Below are positions 50,201 to 57,214 of a stretch of DNA of 60,234 bases, in pieces. The stretch comes from Paraburkholderia oxyphila NBRC 105797. GTDB lineage: Bacteria; Pseudomonadota; Gammaproteobacteria; Burkholderiales; Burkholderiaceae. The DNA is taken from NCBI RefSeq assembly GCF_000685075.1, contig NZ_BAYD01000060.1:1-60234 (forward strand), written 5' to 3'. Within the stretch, counting starts at the first letter, position 1. Each line of letters begins with the position of its first letter. The position numbers and the translations under genes are program-made. The notes under the pieces are model-generated. The model made no database searches. It saw nothing but the letters and a program-made list of their open reading frames with translations, and was not told where the DNA came from.

Positions 50201-50432
50201 CCTGCCGCTCGTGATCTCACAGGGCGGCGGTGCGGAGAGCCGGCACTCGATCGGCACGGGTGTGTTCGGCGGCGTGATCGCGGCTACGCTGCTCGGGCTC
50301 GTGTTCACGCCCGTGCTCTATTACACGGTGGTATCGCGCACGCGTGTGAAGGGTGCGGGACGCGCGTTGCCGCGCCATCGCGAGCAAGACTTGCCGGAGG
50401 CGGTGGAAGACAGTGAAACGCAAGCGCCTTGA
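47274..50432 (+). CDS. RND family efflux permease (HAE1 type) without adjacent adaptor or outer-membrane partner
   Basis: Permease of 1052 residues, normal for AcrB/MexB-type drug exporters. N-terminal FFIDRPVFAWVIALAVMVAGVLAIPMLPVAQYP, FTMFGLVLAIGILVDDAIVVVESVHRV in TM4 (proton-relay Asp-Asp), TM10 lysine in AAKNAILIVQAAN, and large porter domains in two repeats (about 40-330 and 560-860). The start is GTG at 47274. No membrane fusion protein or TolC-like gene is adjacent, so it must borrow them from elsewhere. It is the last + strand gene of the transport operon and probably exports the peptide, its acetylated form, or toxic products. Confidence 0.93.
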   Translation: MPFFFIDRPVFAWVIALAVMVAGVLAIPMLPVAQYPRLSPPRIVIYTQYPGASPEEVDANVASVIEESLDGIEGLQYYETTSDALGNLEIDVTFAPDSNPDIALVDVQNRLKQVEARLPQPVVQQGIDVEKAANTFLMLVALTSTDGSRDSAQLSDYLNRFILRDLKRAPGVGAAELWDSDEAMRVWLDPVKLREYGLTAAEVNLAISAQNAPVTAGTLGNAPFVNGQQTTESVSVKGQLDTPEQFGQIVLKAKTDGSLVRLSDIARVELGRADYSFYSRLNGRPAATVGIQLGPRGNALETSNAIRTRLAALSKHLPPGMAIEIPFDTAYFVRVAIHEVVITLIEAVVLVFAVMWLFLRDLRSTLVPTVVIPVTLMGAFLALYAGGMSINVFTMFGLVLAIGILVDDAIVVVESVHRVMHERGLPPREATRAAMKRIGGAIVGVTAVLTAVFVPMLFFNGNVGGIYRQFAVAMIASMLVSSFMALSLTPALCANLLRMPKPVHRPERGLAAQAARASRGYRALVAALLRRGPRLLAIYVLLCAVGALLYWKLPQGFLPSEDEGQLQVMIQLPAGATQARTFDVVKRVEAILGKQQAVGNVTSVVGWSFAGSGQNVAMAFVELKPWGERGKEEKDAQTLRDALNEQFATILDGDVQATLPSAVPGIGHAEGFTYRLEDRGGAGMDALKAARDQLIDAAGKSRVVAQVHSEDLPDAPRVELDVDRNKAYAYGVSFDRIADVLGSTFGSNYVNDFPAGGRMRRVIVAADAPTRMSDNQLLELPVQNSAGGTVAMSSIAATHWTLGPVMLSRYNGYPSLDVTGRAAPGHSSGEAMAEMERLALALPEGVSGEWTDAAFEEVQAARQTPLLLGLSLLAVFMVLAALYESWITPLSVLLVVPLGAVGAVSAMLLRGLPNDIYFKVGMVTVIGLAAKNAILIVQAANVRRARGVPLGAAVVGASGERLRPIVMTSAAFLLGVLPLVISQGGGAESRHSIGTGVFGGVIAATLLGLVFTPVLYYTVVSRTRVKGAGRALPRHREQDLPEAVEDSETQAP

Positions 50433-50470
50433 AACATGCTGGAAGCGCTGCCAGCGAAATTGTCCTTGAA

Positions 50471-50496
50471 GCTGCCGCACCGCAACGGTGGGCAGC
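50471..50496. terminator. bidirectional terminator between RND and XRE genes
   Basis: GCTGCC pairs with GGCAGC, and the inner CACCG pairs with CGGTG around CAA; one unpaired G interrupts the 11-base-pair stem. It sits between two convergent genes. No T-run, so moderate confidence. Confidence 0.5.
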
Positions 50497-50502
50497 ACGG
50501 CT

Positions 50503-51075
50503 TCAGAAGATACGCGGCGTACCTACCCAGACGAGCACGGTTTCCTGATCCGACGTGTTGCTCCAGGCGTGCGGCACAGTCGATTCGTAGTGCGCACTGT
50601 CCCCCGCGCGAACCACGAACGACTGGCCTTCGAGCGTGAGCGTCACTTCACCCGAAAGCACGTGCAGGAATTCCTCGCCGGCGTGCGTGGTGACTTCGCT
50701 GTCGCGCTTGCCGGGCGGCATGCGCACGAGAATGGCCTCGAGCTGGCGGCCGCCGGTTGGGTTGGTGAGGCGCGCATAGAGGTTGGCCGAATCGGCAAAG
50801 CCAAAGAACTTGAGATCCTGGCCGCGGCATACGCAACCCGCTTCGGTGGGCGCATCGACGAAATAGCTGACGGGCACGCCGAGCGCCTTGGCGATGCTCA
50901 CGAGCGAGGTGATGGAGGGGCTCGCAAGATCTCGCTCGACCTGCGAGAGAAACGGTTTGGAGAGCTGCGCCGCCGTGGCGATGTCATCCAGTGTGCGGCC
51001 TTGCCGCTGACGCAGTCCGCGAATCTTGCTGCCTACCGAGACGACGTTTTGTGATTCGACGGCTTTCGAAACCAT
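50503..51075 (-). CDS. XRE-cupin regulator, paralogue of the one at 33.9 kb
   Basis: Regulator of 190 residues with an XRE DNA-binding domain (VGSKIRGLRQRQGRTLDDIATAAQLSKPFLSQVERDLASPSITSLVSIAKALGV) and a cupin domain (PGKRDSEVTTHAGEEFLHVLSGEVTLTLEGQSFVVRAGDSAHYESTVPHAWSN). Aligned with the other copy it keeps the same spacing, FFGFA, RLTN, GEVxLTLEG and HYESxVPHAW motifs and the end VWVGTP. It points back toward the RND gene (convergent, terminator between). The two copies flank the receptor-transporter-protease-export block, which suggests they regulate its two ends, possibly with the same ligand. Confidence 0.9.
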   Translation of the reverse strand: MVSKAVESQNVVSVGSKIRGLRQRQGRTLDDIATAAQLSKPFLSQVERDLASPSITSLVSIAKALGVPVSYFVDAPTEAGCVCRGQDLKFFGFADSANLYARLTNPTGGRQLEAILVRMPPGKRDSEVTTHAGEEFLHVLSGEVTLTLEGQSFVVRAGDSAHYESTVPHAWSNTSDQETVLVWVGTPRIF

Positions 51076-51658
51076 GGCGGAACTGTGTTGTCTGATGAAT
51101 GTGCTTTGATCCGGATCTCATGCCAGCCAAAGTACCGGCCCATGGAGCGATGCACTGGATATCCAATGGCGGCTGATCTCCGTGAATGCCTCAAATGGGT
51201 ATCTCGCGGCTTGCAATGGAAGGCCATTGCGAAACGCCAGCTGTGCCAGAGGATTCAATTCTATTTGTCGCGTGTGGAACTGCGAACATGGGCCAGGTTC
51301 GGCGTCCATGAACGATAAGCTACAGGGCGCAGCATAACACTATTCAATGACTGGCTAATAATCACCATTTGTTTCAAGGGGGCAGCGCTCGGGTCGATGT
51401 GTGGCTCACCAGGCTGGGTGCTTGCGCTGAACGCCACGTCATCGCGCCGATTCCTGCCTCCTGGCACGTTCTTCCAAATTCGGCCATCCTGCGGTGCAAT
51501 CAGGCCGCCATGTTTTCGCGTTTTAATTCGTATATCTAATTGGTATCCGCGTTAAATGCAATCCTCGAGCAGATAAATGAAAGTCGTATGCCACCAGGCA
51601 GCCCAGCTCGAATGGGTGTCCTTGATGGCGGCCGACGAGAGCACAGCAAGTTGCTGAT
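51076..51658. other. intergenic region with a degenerate copy of the H-NS-like gene's upstream sequence
   Basis: No gene was supported in 583 bases. Positions 51556-51633 match 58798-58876 at about 82 percent of aligned positions with one single-base gap (shared runs include CTTGATGGCGGCC against CTTGATAGCGGCC and CAAGTCG/AAGTCG). In the latter place this sequence lies directly upstream of the intact H-NS-like gene. It is therefore a remnant of the promoter region of a lost paralogue. Confidence 0.6.
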
Positions 51659-51865
51659 TTACGGCTCACGCACGTTCAGGCTGGCTTGCGCGGTCTCGTC
51701 AGGATGCATGGAGCAGTAAGCGTCGAACAGGGTCGAGCATAGTTGTGCGAGTGCCGCGAGATTCACTGCCTGGTCCGCATGTTCGACTTCTCCGGCGTTG
51801 AGTATGTCGTCGAGGACCGGGGCGAGACGGCGCAGTCGCCGGAATGTCTCAGCATCGAGTTCCAT
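51659..51865 (-). CDS. small hypothetical protein, 68 residues
   Basis: Unrecognised soluble protein with two helical stretches (AETFRRLRRLAPVLDDILNAGEVEHADQAVNLAALAQLCSTLFDAYC). The helical pattern and Cys/His content (CSTL, CSMHPDE) are not diagnostic. GGGAAGTGAA precedes the ATG on the minus strand. It stands alone between the H-NS-remnant region and the Uma2-like gene. Likely real because of codon bias, but no function can be given. Confidence 0.5.
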   Translation of the reverse strand: MELDAETFRRLRRLAPVLDDILNAGEVEHADQAVNLAALAQLCSTLFDAYCSMHPDETAQASLNVREP

Positions 51866-52013
51866 TTCACTTCCCGTGTTCTAGTCATAGCGCGCTCTTG
51901 GGCCGGATGACTCCACGGCTGAGCGGCCACCCAATTCTTGATGTGCCTCGTCGGCACGATTCGTGTCATGGCGCTTGATTTCCGGATTTTGACGCGATGC
52001 ACAATGAGCGTCA

Positions 52014-52745
52014 ATGAAATTCAGACTTCACCGCAAAGCCATGGGCTCACAAGGGGCACTGGGCCTCATGATGTGGCCCGATAACGGCCGAAAGAGCAAT
52101 TCCGCACGCGCTGCCTGGCTGGATTGTGCGGCGCACATAAATAATCGCTTTTCACGCGAGGACAAAGGGAATACCCTTACTGTGTTTCCCTATTGGAGGC
52201 TTGTCGTTGTGTCTACTCTTCTCGAGCGGGACGGACTCGTTGCGACTTGGCGTCGGATTCACCCCAACCCTGATTCCGGGTTGTGGGAATGCTGTGAACT
52301 GGATAGTCGCGGCGAAGCGGTGCCGCATCCGCAGCCCTCAGCAAGGCGCCAGATTGTCGTGACTGACGTCTACTGCCAGATCGCCGAGCAGATTGGTCAC
52401 GTGGCGGCCATGTCGGTCGCCGTGGCGACGCCCTCATTCGGAATCCGCGTACCTGACGTTGTCTGGATGCCGCCGGAAAAGTGGGAAGGGTTTGACCGGG
52501 AAGCCCCAATTCCGTTTGTGCCTGACTTGTGTGTCGAGGTGCTTCTTGACCGCACGCTTGCGCATGACATCGGCCCGAGAGTCAGGGCTTACCTGGAGGG
52601 TGGCGCCCGAGAGGTTATTGTTGTTGGCCAGCGCGGAGAACTGCAATTCTTCGGAGCGAATGGACCGCTGAAATCCTCTGCGTTCGGCATAACGCTCTCA
52701 CTCGAGCGAATGTACTTCGACGAGTTTGCCCCGGTTTCCCACTGA
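52014..52745 (+). CDS. Uma2 family (DUF820) putative restriction-type endonuclease
   Basis: Protein of 243 residues; the C-terminal 140 or so match the Uma2 family of PD-(D/E)XK nuclease-like proteins: ARRQIVVTDVYCQIAEQIG, GIRVPDVVWMPPEKWEGFDR, VPDLCVEVLLDRTLAHDIGPRVRAYLEGGAREVIVVGQRGELQFFG. The PDVVW Asp and VEV Glu fit the core residues. The N-terminal 100 residues do not match and the start is uncertain (ATG at 52014 chosen as longest; ATG at 52068 begins the MMWPDNGRK segment). Many Uma2 proteins are linked to mobile elements, with no proven activity. It stands alone. Confidence 0.65.
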   Translation: MKFRLHRKAMGSQGALGLMMWPDNGRKSNSARAAWLDCAAHINNRFSREDKGNTLTVFPYWRLVVVSTLLERDGLVATWRRIHPNPDSGLWECCELDSRGEAVPHPQPSARRQIVVTDVYCQIAEQIGHVAAMSVAVATPSFGIRVPDVVWMPPEKWEGFDREAPIPFVPDLCVEVLLDRTLAHDIGPRVRAYLEGGAREVIVVGQRGELQFFGANGPLKSSAFGITLSLERMYFDEFAPVSH

Positions 52746-52797
52746 AACACGACACCAAATCGTGTCTGCCATCGTTGAGCCGGGGTGACCAGGTACC

Positions 52798-53673
52798 TCA
52801 CAGGCCCGGCTTCGCCTTGACCATATTGTCCGCCCGTCGCATGCCGGGCAAGGCCTCAACGAAAAAATCTGCCTGCAATGCCGCGCCCGCCTGGACGTCG
52901 TATTGCGAGAAGTCCCGGACACCCGCCGCCATTAGCACCTCATCATCGAGAAAGAAATTTCCCGAGCACTTTCTCGACGGGCGCGTCAGGATATAGTGGG
53001 CCGCGTCGGCGACGATCTCCGGCTTGCGGCACGCTGCAATCATCTCCGCACCGCCAATCTCGTTTCGCACGGCAGCGGTCGCAATCGCCGTTCTTGGCCA
53101 CAGCGAATTCACGGCGACGCCACGGTCCTTGAACTCACCCGCTAGCGCGAGGGTGAACAGGCTCATCGTGTACTTTGCGATCGTATAGGCCGGGAAGTCC
53201 TTGAACCACTTTGCGTCGGTGACCAGCGGTGGCGACAGCGTGAGGATGTGTGGATTCGTCGAATTGAGGAGGTGGGGCAGGCAGGCCTGGGCACAGACAA
53301 ACGTGCCTCTCCCGTTCACCCCATGCATCAGGTCGTACCGCTTGACGGGCGTATCCAGCGTTCCCGTCAAGCGGATGGCGCTGGCATTGTTCACGAGTAT
53401 GTCGATGCCGCCGAACACCTCAACGGTTTGGGCAACCGCAGCCTTGACGCGTTCTTCATCGCGAATGTCGACGATCAGCGCAAGCGCCTTTCCGCCTGCC
53501 GCTTCCACAGCGGCAGCCGCCGTATGGATCGTGCCCTCGAGCCGCGGGTCCGGGTCGGCGGTCTTGGCTGCAATCGCAATGTTCGCACCGTCGCGTGCCG
53601 CCCGGAGTGCAATGGCAAGTCCGATACCACGACTGCCTCCCGATATGAATAGTGTCTTGCCGGCGAGGTTCAT
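52798..53673 (-). CDS. short-chain dehydrogenase/reductase, HSDL2-like
   Basis: SDR of 291 residues. NAD(P) loop ISGGSRGIGLAIALRAARDGANIAIAAKT (the GGSRGIG motif; AAKT replaces the usual acidic residue and suggests NADP), VDIRDEERV, NNASAIRLTGTLDTPVKRYDLMHGVNGRGTFV, LSPPL, and the catalytic Tyr-x3-Lys in YTIAKYTMSLFTLALAGEF. The conserved NSLWPRTAIATAAV loop and FFLDDEVL C-terminal part match the hydroxysteroid-dehydrogenase-like 2 group. Substrate unknown, possibly an acyl or lipid carbonyl. AGGAGACGACC precedes ATG 53673. It ends 53 bases after the Uma2 stop, convergent. Confidence 0.88.
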   Translation of the reverse strand: MNLAGKTLFISGGSRGIGLAIALRAARDGANIAIAAKTADPDPRLEGTIHTAAAAVEAAGGKALALIVDIRDEERVKAAVAQTVEVFGGIDILVNNASAIRLTGTLDTPVKRYDLMHGVNGRGTFVCAQACLPHLLNSTNPHILTLSPPLVTDAKWFKDFPAYTIAKYTMSLFTLALAGEFKDRGVAVNSLWPRTAIATAAVRNEIGGAEMIAACRKPEIVADAAHYILTRPSRKCSGNFFLDDEVLMAAGVRDFSQYDVQAGAALQADFFVEALPGMRRADNMVKAKPGL

Positions 53674-53803
53674 GGTCGTCTCCTCAATGCTTGGCCTGGT
53701 ATGTGGTTAAGTACGAAACGCGGCGTTGCTACGAGTCAAAACGGCAAGACCGAAGTGGAACGCCGTTGCTGCGATGGCGCGTTGAACGATGGTGGCGCGG
53801 CTT

Positions 53804-54403
53804 TCACGGCTTTTTGACTGGAATGACCTGTCCCGTGATGTCCTCGACCAGGCTTCGCTTGTACGCCTGGGCGACCACCGCGGCGGGGGTACCTGCCGAA
53901 TAATCCTGCCCCATTGCGGCAAGCGTTTCTGAAACCCATCCCGGACTGACGACGTTGACGCGCGCCTTGCCGTGCAGTTCGAGCGCCGCGGAGCGGACAA
54001 ACGCCTCGACCCCCGCATTGACGATGCCCACGACGGCACTGCCTGTGACCGGATGCTGGGAGAGAATGCCACTGGTTAGCGTCAGGGAGCCGCCTTGTGC
54101 GATGTGACCGACCGAGCACCGGACGAGATTGACTTGTCCCATCAGCTTGTTCGAGAGACTGAACGCAAAGTCTTCGTCGGTCAGCAATTCAAGCGGCGCA
54201 AATTTCGCTGAACCTGCGGCGCAAATCACGGCATCAACGGTTCCGAGCTGCCGGTACATTGAGACGATGGATGCCTTGTCTGCGAGGTCCACCGAGAGGT
54301 CCGGGCCGTTGCGGCTCGCACCAATGACTTCGTGTTCAGGTGAGAGCAGGCGAAGGATTTCCTTGCCGAGCAGTCCGGTCGCGCCAACTAGCAGAATGCG
54401 CAT
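53804..54403 (-). CDS. atypical short-chain dehydrogenase lacking the YxxxK motif
   Basis: SDR-fold protein of 199 residues. ILLVGATGLLGKEILRLLSPEHEVIGASRNG gives the nucleotide loop (GATGLLG) and DLSVDLADKASI the next Asp. VDAVICAAGSAKFAPLELL, then LTLTSGILSQHPVTGS (catalytic-type Ser), but the segment where Tyr-x3-Lys should be reads AVVGIVNAGVEAFVRSAALELH: the Tyr and Lys are absent. VNVVSPGWVSETL closes the fold. ATG 54403 follows AGGAGGACC. Proteins of this short form are widespread and may bind nucleotide without classical catalysis or use other residues. Together with the neighbouring SDR it may form an operon with dadA upstream. Confidence 0.8.
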   Translation of the reverse strand: MRILLVGATGLLGKEILRLLSPEHEVIGASRNGPDLSVDLADKASIVSMYRQLGTVDAVICAAGSAKFAPLELLTDEDFAFSLSNKLMGQVNLVRCSVGHIAQGGSLTLTSGILSQHPVTGSAVVGIVNAGVEAFVRSAALELHGKARVNVVSPGWVSETLAAMGQDYSAGTPAAVVAQAYKRSLVEDITGQVIPVKKP

Positions 54404-54551
54404 AGGTCCTCCTGATCCGGAAGCGTCAGGCCAGCGCGAAGCGACGCATCGCACGTGGCGTGAAGACGAACGAATATCGTACTACTGTAGCGAGGCAACG
54501 CTAACGCAGCACAGCAGATGCGCTGCACGTCGGGCTGCCATGCTGCAACGC

Positions 54552-55844
54552 CTAGCTCAGTTGAAAATCGCGCGGTGCTTCCGGCTCTTTCTCGTAGCGA
54601 AAGACATTCAGGTCGTCATACTGGATCGCGGGCTTCCGCCCGGATATCAGGTCTGCGAGAAGCTGCGCCGAGCCGCATGACATGGTCCAGCCGAGCGTGC
54701 CATGCCCCGTGTTGAGATAGAGGTTCGGCACGGCGGTGTGACCGACAATCGGCGTTCCGTCCGGCGTCATTGGACGCAACCCGGTCCAGAAGGTCGCCTT
54801 CGATGTGTCTCCGCCGCCAGGGAAGAGGTCGTTGACGCACATCTCGAGGGTCTCGCGACGCGCCTCGCGCAGACGCTTGTCAAAGCCAACGATCTCAGCC
54901 ATGCCGCCGACGCGGATGCGCTTTTCGAAGCGTGTGATGGCGATCTTGTAGGTTTCGTCGAGAACAGTCGAGACCGGTGCGCGAGCTTCGTCGACGATAG
55001 GCGCCGTGATGGAATAGCCCTTGAGAGGATAGACGGGAATCTTGACGAGGCGAGACAGGAAGTTCGTGGAGTAGGACCCGAATGCGACAACGAACGCATC
55101 TGCGTGGATGAGCTTGGCACCATGGCGCACACCGGCGACTTTGCCGCCCTCGATTACTAGACCATCGACCAGCGTGTTGTAGCGGAAGGTCACGCCCGCC
55201 TGCTCGGCCAGCGCAGCAAGTCGCGTCGTAAACAGTTGACAGTCGCCCGTTTCATCGCCGGGCAAGCGCAGTCCGCCGGTCAACTTGTGCGAGGTGGCAG
55301 CCAGTGCCGGCTCCACGCTGGCGAGTTGGTCCCGGGACAACAACTCATATGGGACATGCGCCTCTTTCAGAACCGCGATGTCCTTGGCCGCGCCGTCAAA
55401 CTGCTGTTGTGTGCGGAAAACTTGCAGTGTGCCGCCCGTGCGCCCCTCGTACTGAATTCCTGTTTCGGCTCGCAGCGCTTTCAGGCAGTCGCGGCTATAT
55501 TCCGCGAGTCGAACCATGCGGTTCTTGTTGATGGCGTAACGCTCGGCAGTGCAGTTCTGCAACATCTGCCACATCCATTGAAGCTGGAACTGCTTGTCTT
55601 CGTCGTCCGGACGAATGGCAAGCGGTGCGTGCTTCTGGAACATCCACTTCACGGCTTTGAGCGGCACGCCCGGTGCAGCCCACGGCGCTGCGTAGCCTGG
55701 CGAAATCTGCCCAGCATTCGCGAAGCTCGTTTCGAGCGCGGGACCCTGTTCCCGGTCGACGACAACGACATCATGACCCGCACGCGCGAGATAGAACGCG
55801 CTTGTCACTCCAACCACGCCACTGCCCAGTACGAGGACTCGCAT
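54552..55844 (-). CDS. dadA: D-amino acid dehydrogenase small subunit
   Basis: FAD-dependent dehydrogenase of 430 residues, usual DadA length, oxidising D-alanine and other D-amino acids to keto acids at the inner membrane. MRVLVLGSGVVGVTSAFYLARAGHDVVVVDRE is the FAD motif; FANAGQISPGYAAPWAAPGVPLKA and RPDDEDKQFQLQWMWQMLQNCTAERYAINK are DadA hallmarks; AFVVAFGSYSTNFLSRL, YPLKGYSITAPI, and the C-terminal FWTGLRPMTPDGTPIVGHTAVPNLYLNTGHGTLGWTMSCGSAQLLADL carry the FAD-binding Gly loop. It is on its own, with LysE-type exporter and Lrp regulator genes downstream on this side. DadA with DadX usually forms an operon under Lrp; here a racemase is absent. Confidence 0.94.
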   Translation of the reverse strand: MRVLVLGSGVVGVTSAFYLARAGHDVVVVDREQGPALETSFANAGQISPGYAAPWAAPGVPLKAVKWMFQKHAPLAIRPDDEDKQFQLQWMWQMLQNCTAERYAINKNRMVRLAEYSRDCLKALRAETGIQYEGRTGGTLQVFRTQQQFDGAAKDIAVLKEAHVPYELLSRDQLASVEPALAATSHKLTGGLRLPGDETGDCQLFTTRLAALAEQAGVTFRYNTLVDGLVIEGGKVAGVRHGAKLIHADAFVVAFGSYSTNFLSRLVKIPVYPLKGYSITAPIVDEARAPVSTVLDETYKIAITRFEKRIRVGGMAEIVGFDKRLREARRETLEMCVNDLFPGGGDTSKATFWTGLRPMTPDGTPIVGHTAVPNLYLNTGHGTLGWTMSCGSAQLLADLISGRKPAIQYDDLNVFRYEKEPEAPRDFQLS

Positions 55845-56224
55845 ATCAGTCGACTCCGCCGCCAGAGATATTATTAATTACTCAAATAAGACCTGACAAA
55901 CCGCGAGAATCGCAGTGCTTTGGTGAATCATATTCTCTTATTGGTAGTTCACGGTGGGTCAGCGACCTGGCCATCGCGTCGACTGCTTTCCCTTTATGCT
56001 GCGCAGAGGCCAACTGCCTGTGGCACGCGCAAAGCTCTCTTGCACATCCTTTGACGACTCCGTCGAGTCCATTGTCCGCGCAGAATCTGTTGCACCGCAC
56101 CACCTTTTGGAGGATATTTAGGCTGCACGCACGTCGCGTCGCCAGCGTCGACCCAGCGGCCCGCTCGTCCGGGTCATCGTTTCCGTTCGGCTCCTCTCGG
56201 GGACGCCGGCGACGGAGGATTGCC
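55845..56224. other. intergenic region between dadA and the zinc-ribbon gene
   Basis: No gene supported in this 380-base divergent gap. An AT-rich patch directly upstream of dadA (about 55868-55890, ATTATTAATTACTCAAATAAG) is the likely dadA promoter region. ACGGAGGA before 56225 is a ribosome-binding site for the next gene. Confidence 0.35.
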
Positions 56225-56425
56225 ATGGAACTCTGTAATGAGTGCAACAGCCTTGATGGACGCTCGTCGAGTTTCGCCAGCAATGACGAGATGATTCTGG
56301 TTGGAGTAGGGCAGTGCGAAGGTCGCGTTGCCCTCGAGCACTATCGATGCCGCAAGTGCGGTGCGCTCATGGTCCGGCAACTGTGCGGCGAGTCCTCAGA
56401 GCAGGTTTGGATGGCGCTCGTGTAA
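56225..56425 (+). CDS. small zinc-ribbon protein, 66 residues
   Basis: Unrecognised small protein with two Cys pairs: ELCNECNS near the N-terminus and YRCRKCGALMV near residue 45, the spacing expected of one zinc ribbon. The middle (ASNDEMILVGVGQCEGRVALEH) is a short beta-like stretch. ACGGAGGATTGCC precedes the ATG at 56225, an excellent site. The region upstream carries no in-frame extension with family features. It is convergent with the LysE-type gene (43-base gap). Function unknown; zinc-ribbon proteins of this size may be regulators or RNA-associated. Confidence 0.6.
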   Translation: MELCNECNSLDGRSSSFASNDEMILVGVGQCEGRVALEHYRCRKCGALMVRQLCGESSEQVWMALV

Positions 56426-56468
56426 CTGGCGTCGCCTTGCGGTGGGTCCGCCACTGAGCGCGTCGTGC

Positions 56469-57095
56469 TTATCGCGCGAAAGCGTAGACCTGTTCGACAA
56501 ACAGGAGGACCGCGACGAGAATCATCGCTGCGCCGGAGAGCTGCCCGACCACGCGAGCCGCCTTGGGTCGAGTGCCCAGAACAATTTTCGATCCCAGACC
56601 GACGACGGAGTAGACCGAACCGACGTTGACCATGTGCACAAGCCCCAGCGCCACGATCTGGCCGGCAGCCGACCATCCGGCATTGGGCCTGACGAACTGA
56701 GGCAAAAGGGCGACGAAAAGCAGAATCGCCTTTGGGTTCAGGCCGCTGATGGCGAATCCCCGCATTGACCATCCCCACGGGCTCTTCTGTGTGTCATCGT
56801 GACCGGCAGTGATTTCGGGCGGACGCATCAGAGTCTTGATACCCAGCCAGAGCAGATATGCGCCACCGACGACCGTCAAGATGCTCAGCACTGCCGGAAC
56901 GCGCGTGGCCAGTTTTCCAATCCCTGCCGCTACGACTACGGTGATTGCCAGGTACCCGAGCAACATGCCACCGACTGCGGGTGCAACCATGCGACCACGC
57001 AGGCCAGCCGAAATCGCGTAAGCCCAGTCTGCTCCTGGGACCATGACCAACGAGAACGAGACGACCCAAAACGCCGTCAACAAACTAGCTTCCAC
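56469..57095 (-). CDS. LysE/RhtB family amino acid exporter
   Basis: Membrane protein of 208 residues with six helices in the LysE pattern: EASLLTAFWVVSFSLVMVPGADWAYAISAGLRGRMVAPAVGGMLLGYLAITVVVAAGIG, VPAVLSILTVVGGAYLLWLGIKTLM (LGIK motif), MRGFAISGLNPKAILLFVALLPQF (NPKA motif), and two C-terminal helices. GTG at 57095 follows AAAGGGTGCA; the longer frame upstream is not membrane-like. It is divergent from an Lrp/AsnC regulator with 119 bases between starts, an arrangement common for Lrp-controlled amino acid efflux pumps. Substrate unknown; with dadA nearby an amino acid is likely. Confidence 0.92.
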   Translation of the reverse strand: MEASLLTAFWVVSFSLVMVPGADWAYAISAGLRGRMVAPAVGGMLLGYLAITVVVAAGIGKLATRVPAVLSILTVVGGAYLLWLGIKTLMRPPEITAGHDDTQKSPWGWSMRGFAISGLNPKAILLFVALLPQFVRPNAGWSAAGQIVALGLVHMVNVGSVYSVVGLGSKIVLGTRPKAARVVGQLSGAAMILVAVLLFVEQVYAFAR

Positions 57096-57214
57096 TGCAC
57101 CCTTTCCGGTTATGCGGACACCCGCGCCCAAGGGGGTAAATATTACGGATTCGGACCCGGAAAGTGCTCCCCATTTCTTGCCCACTGGCATAGCCCAGCG
57201 CTAGAATTTCGTGA

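Noticed and set aside
51085..51318. 77-codon open frame upstream of the second XRE-cupin gene
   Set aside because: No ribosome-binding site or family motif; composition is like the surrounding non-coding DNA.
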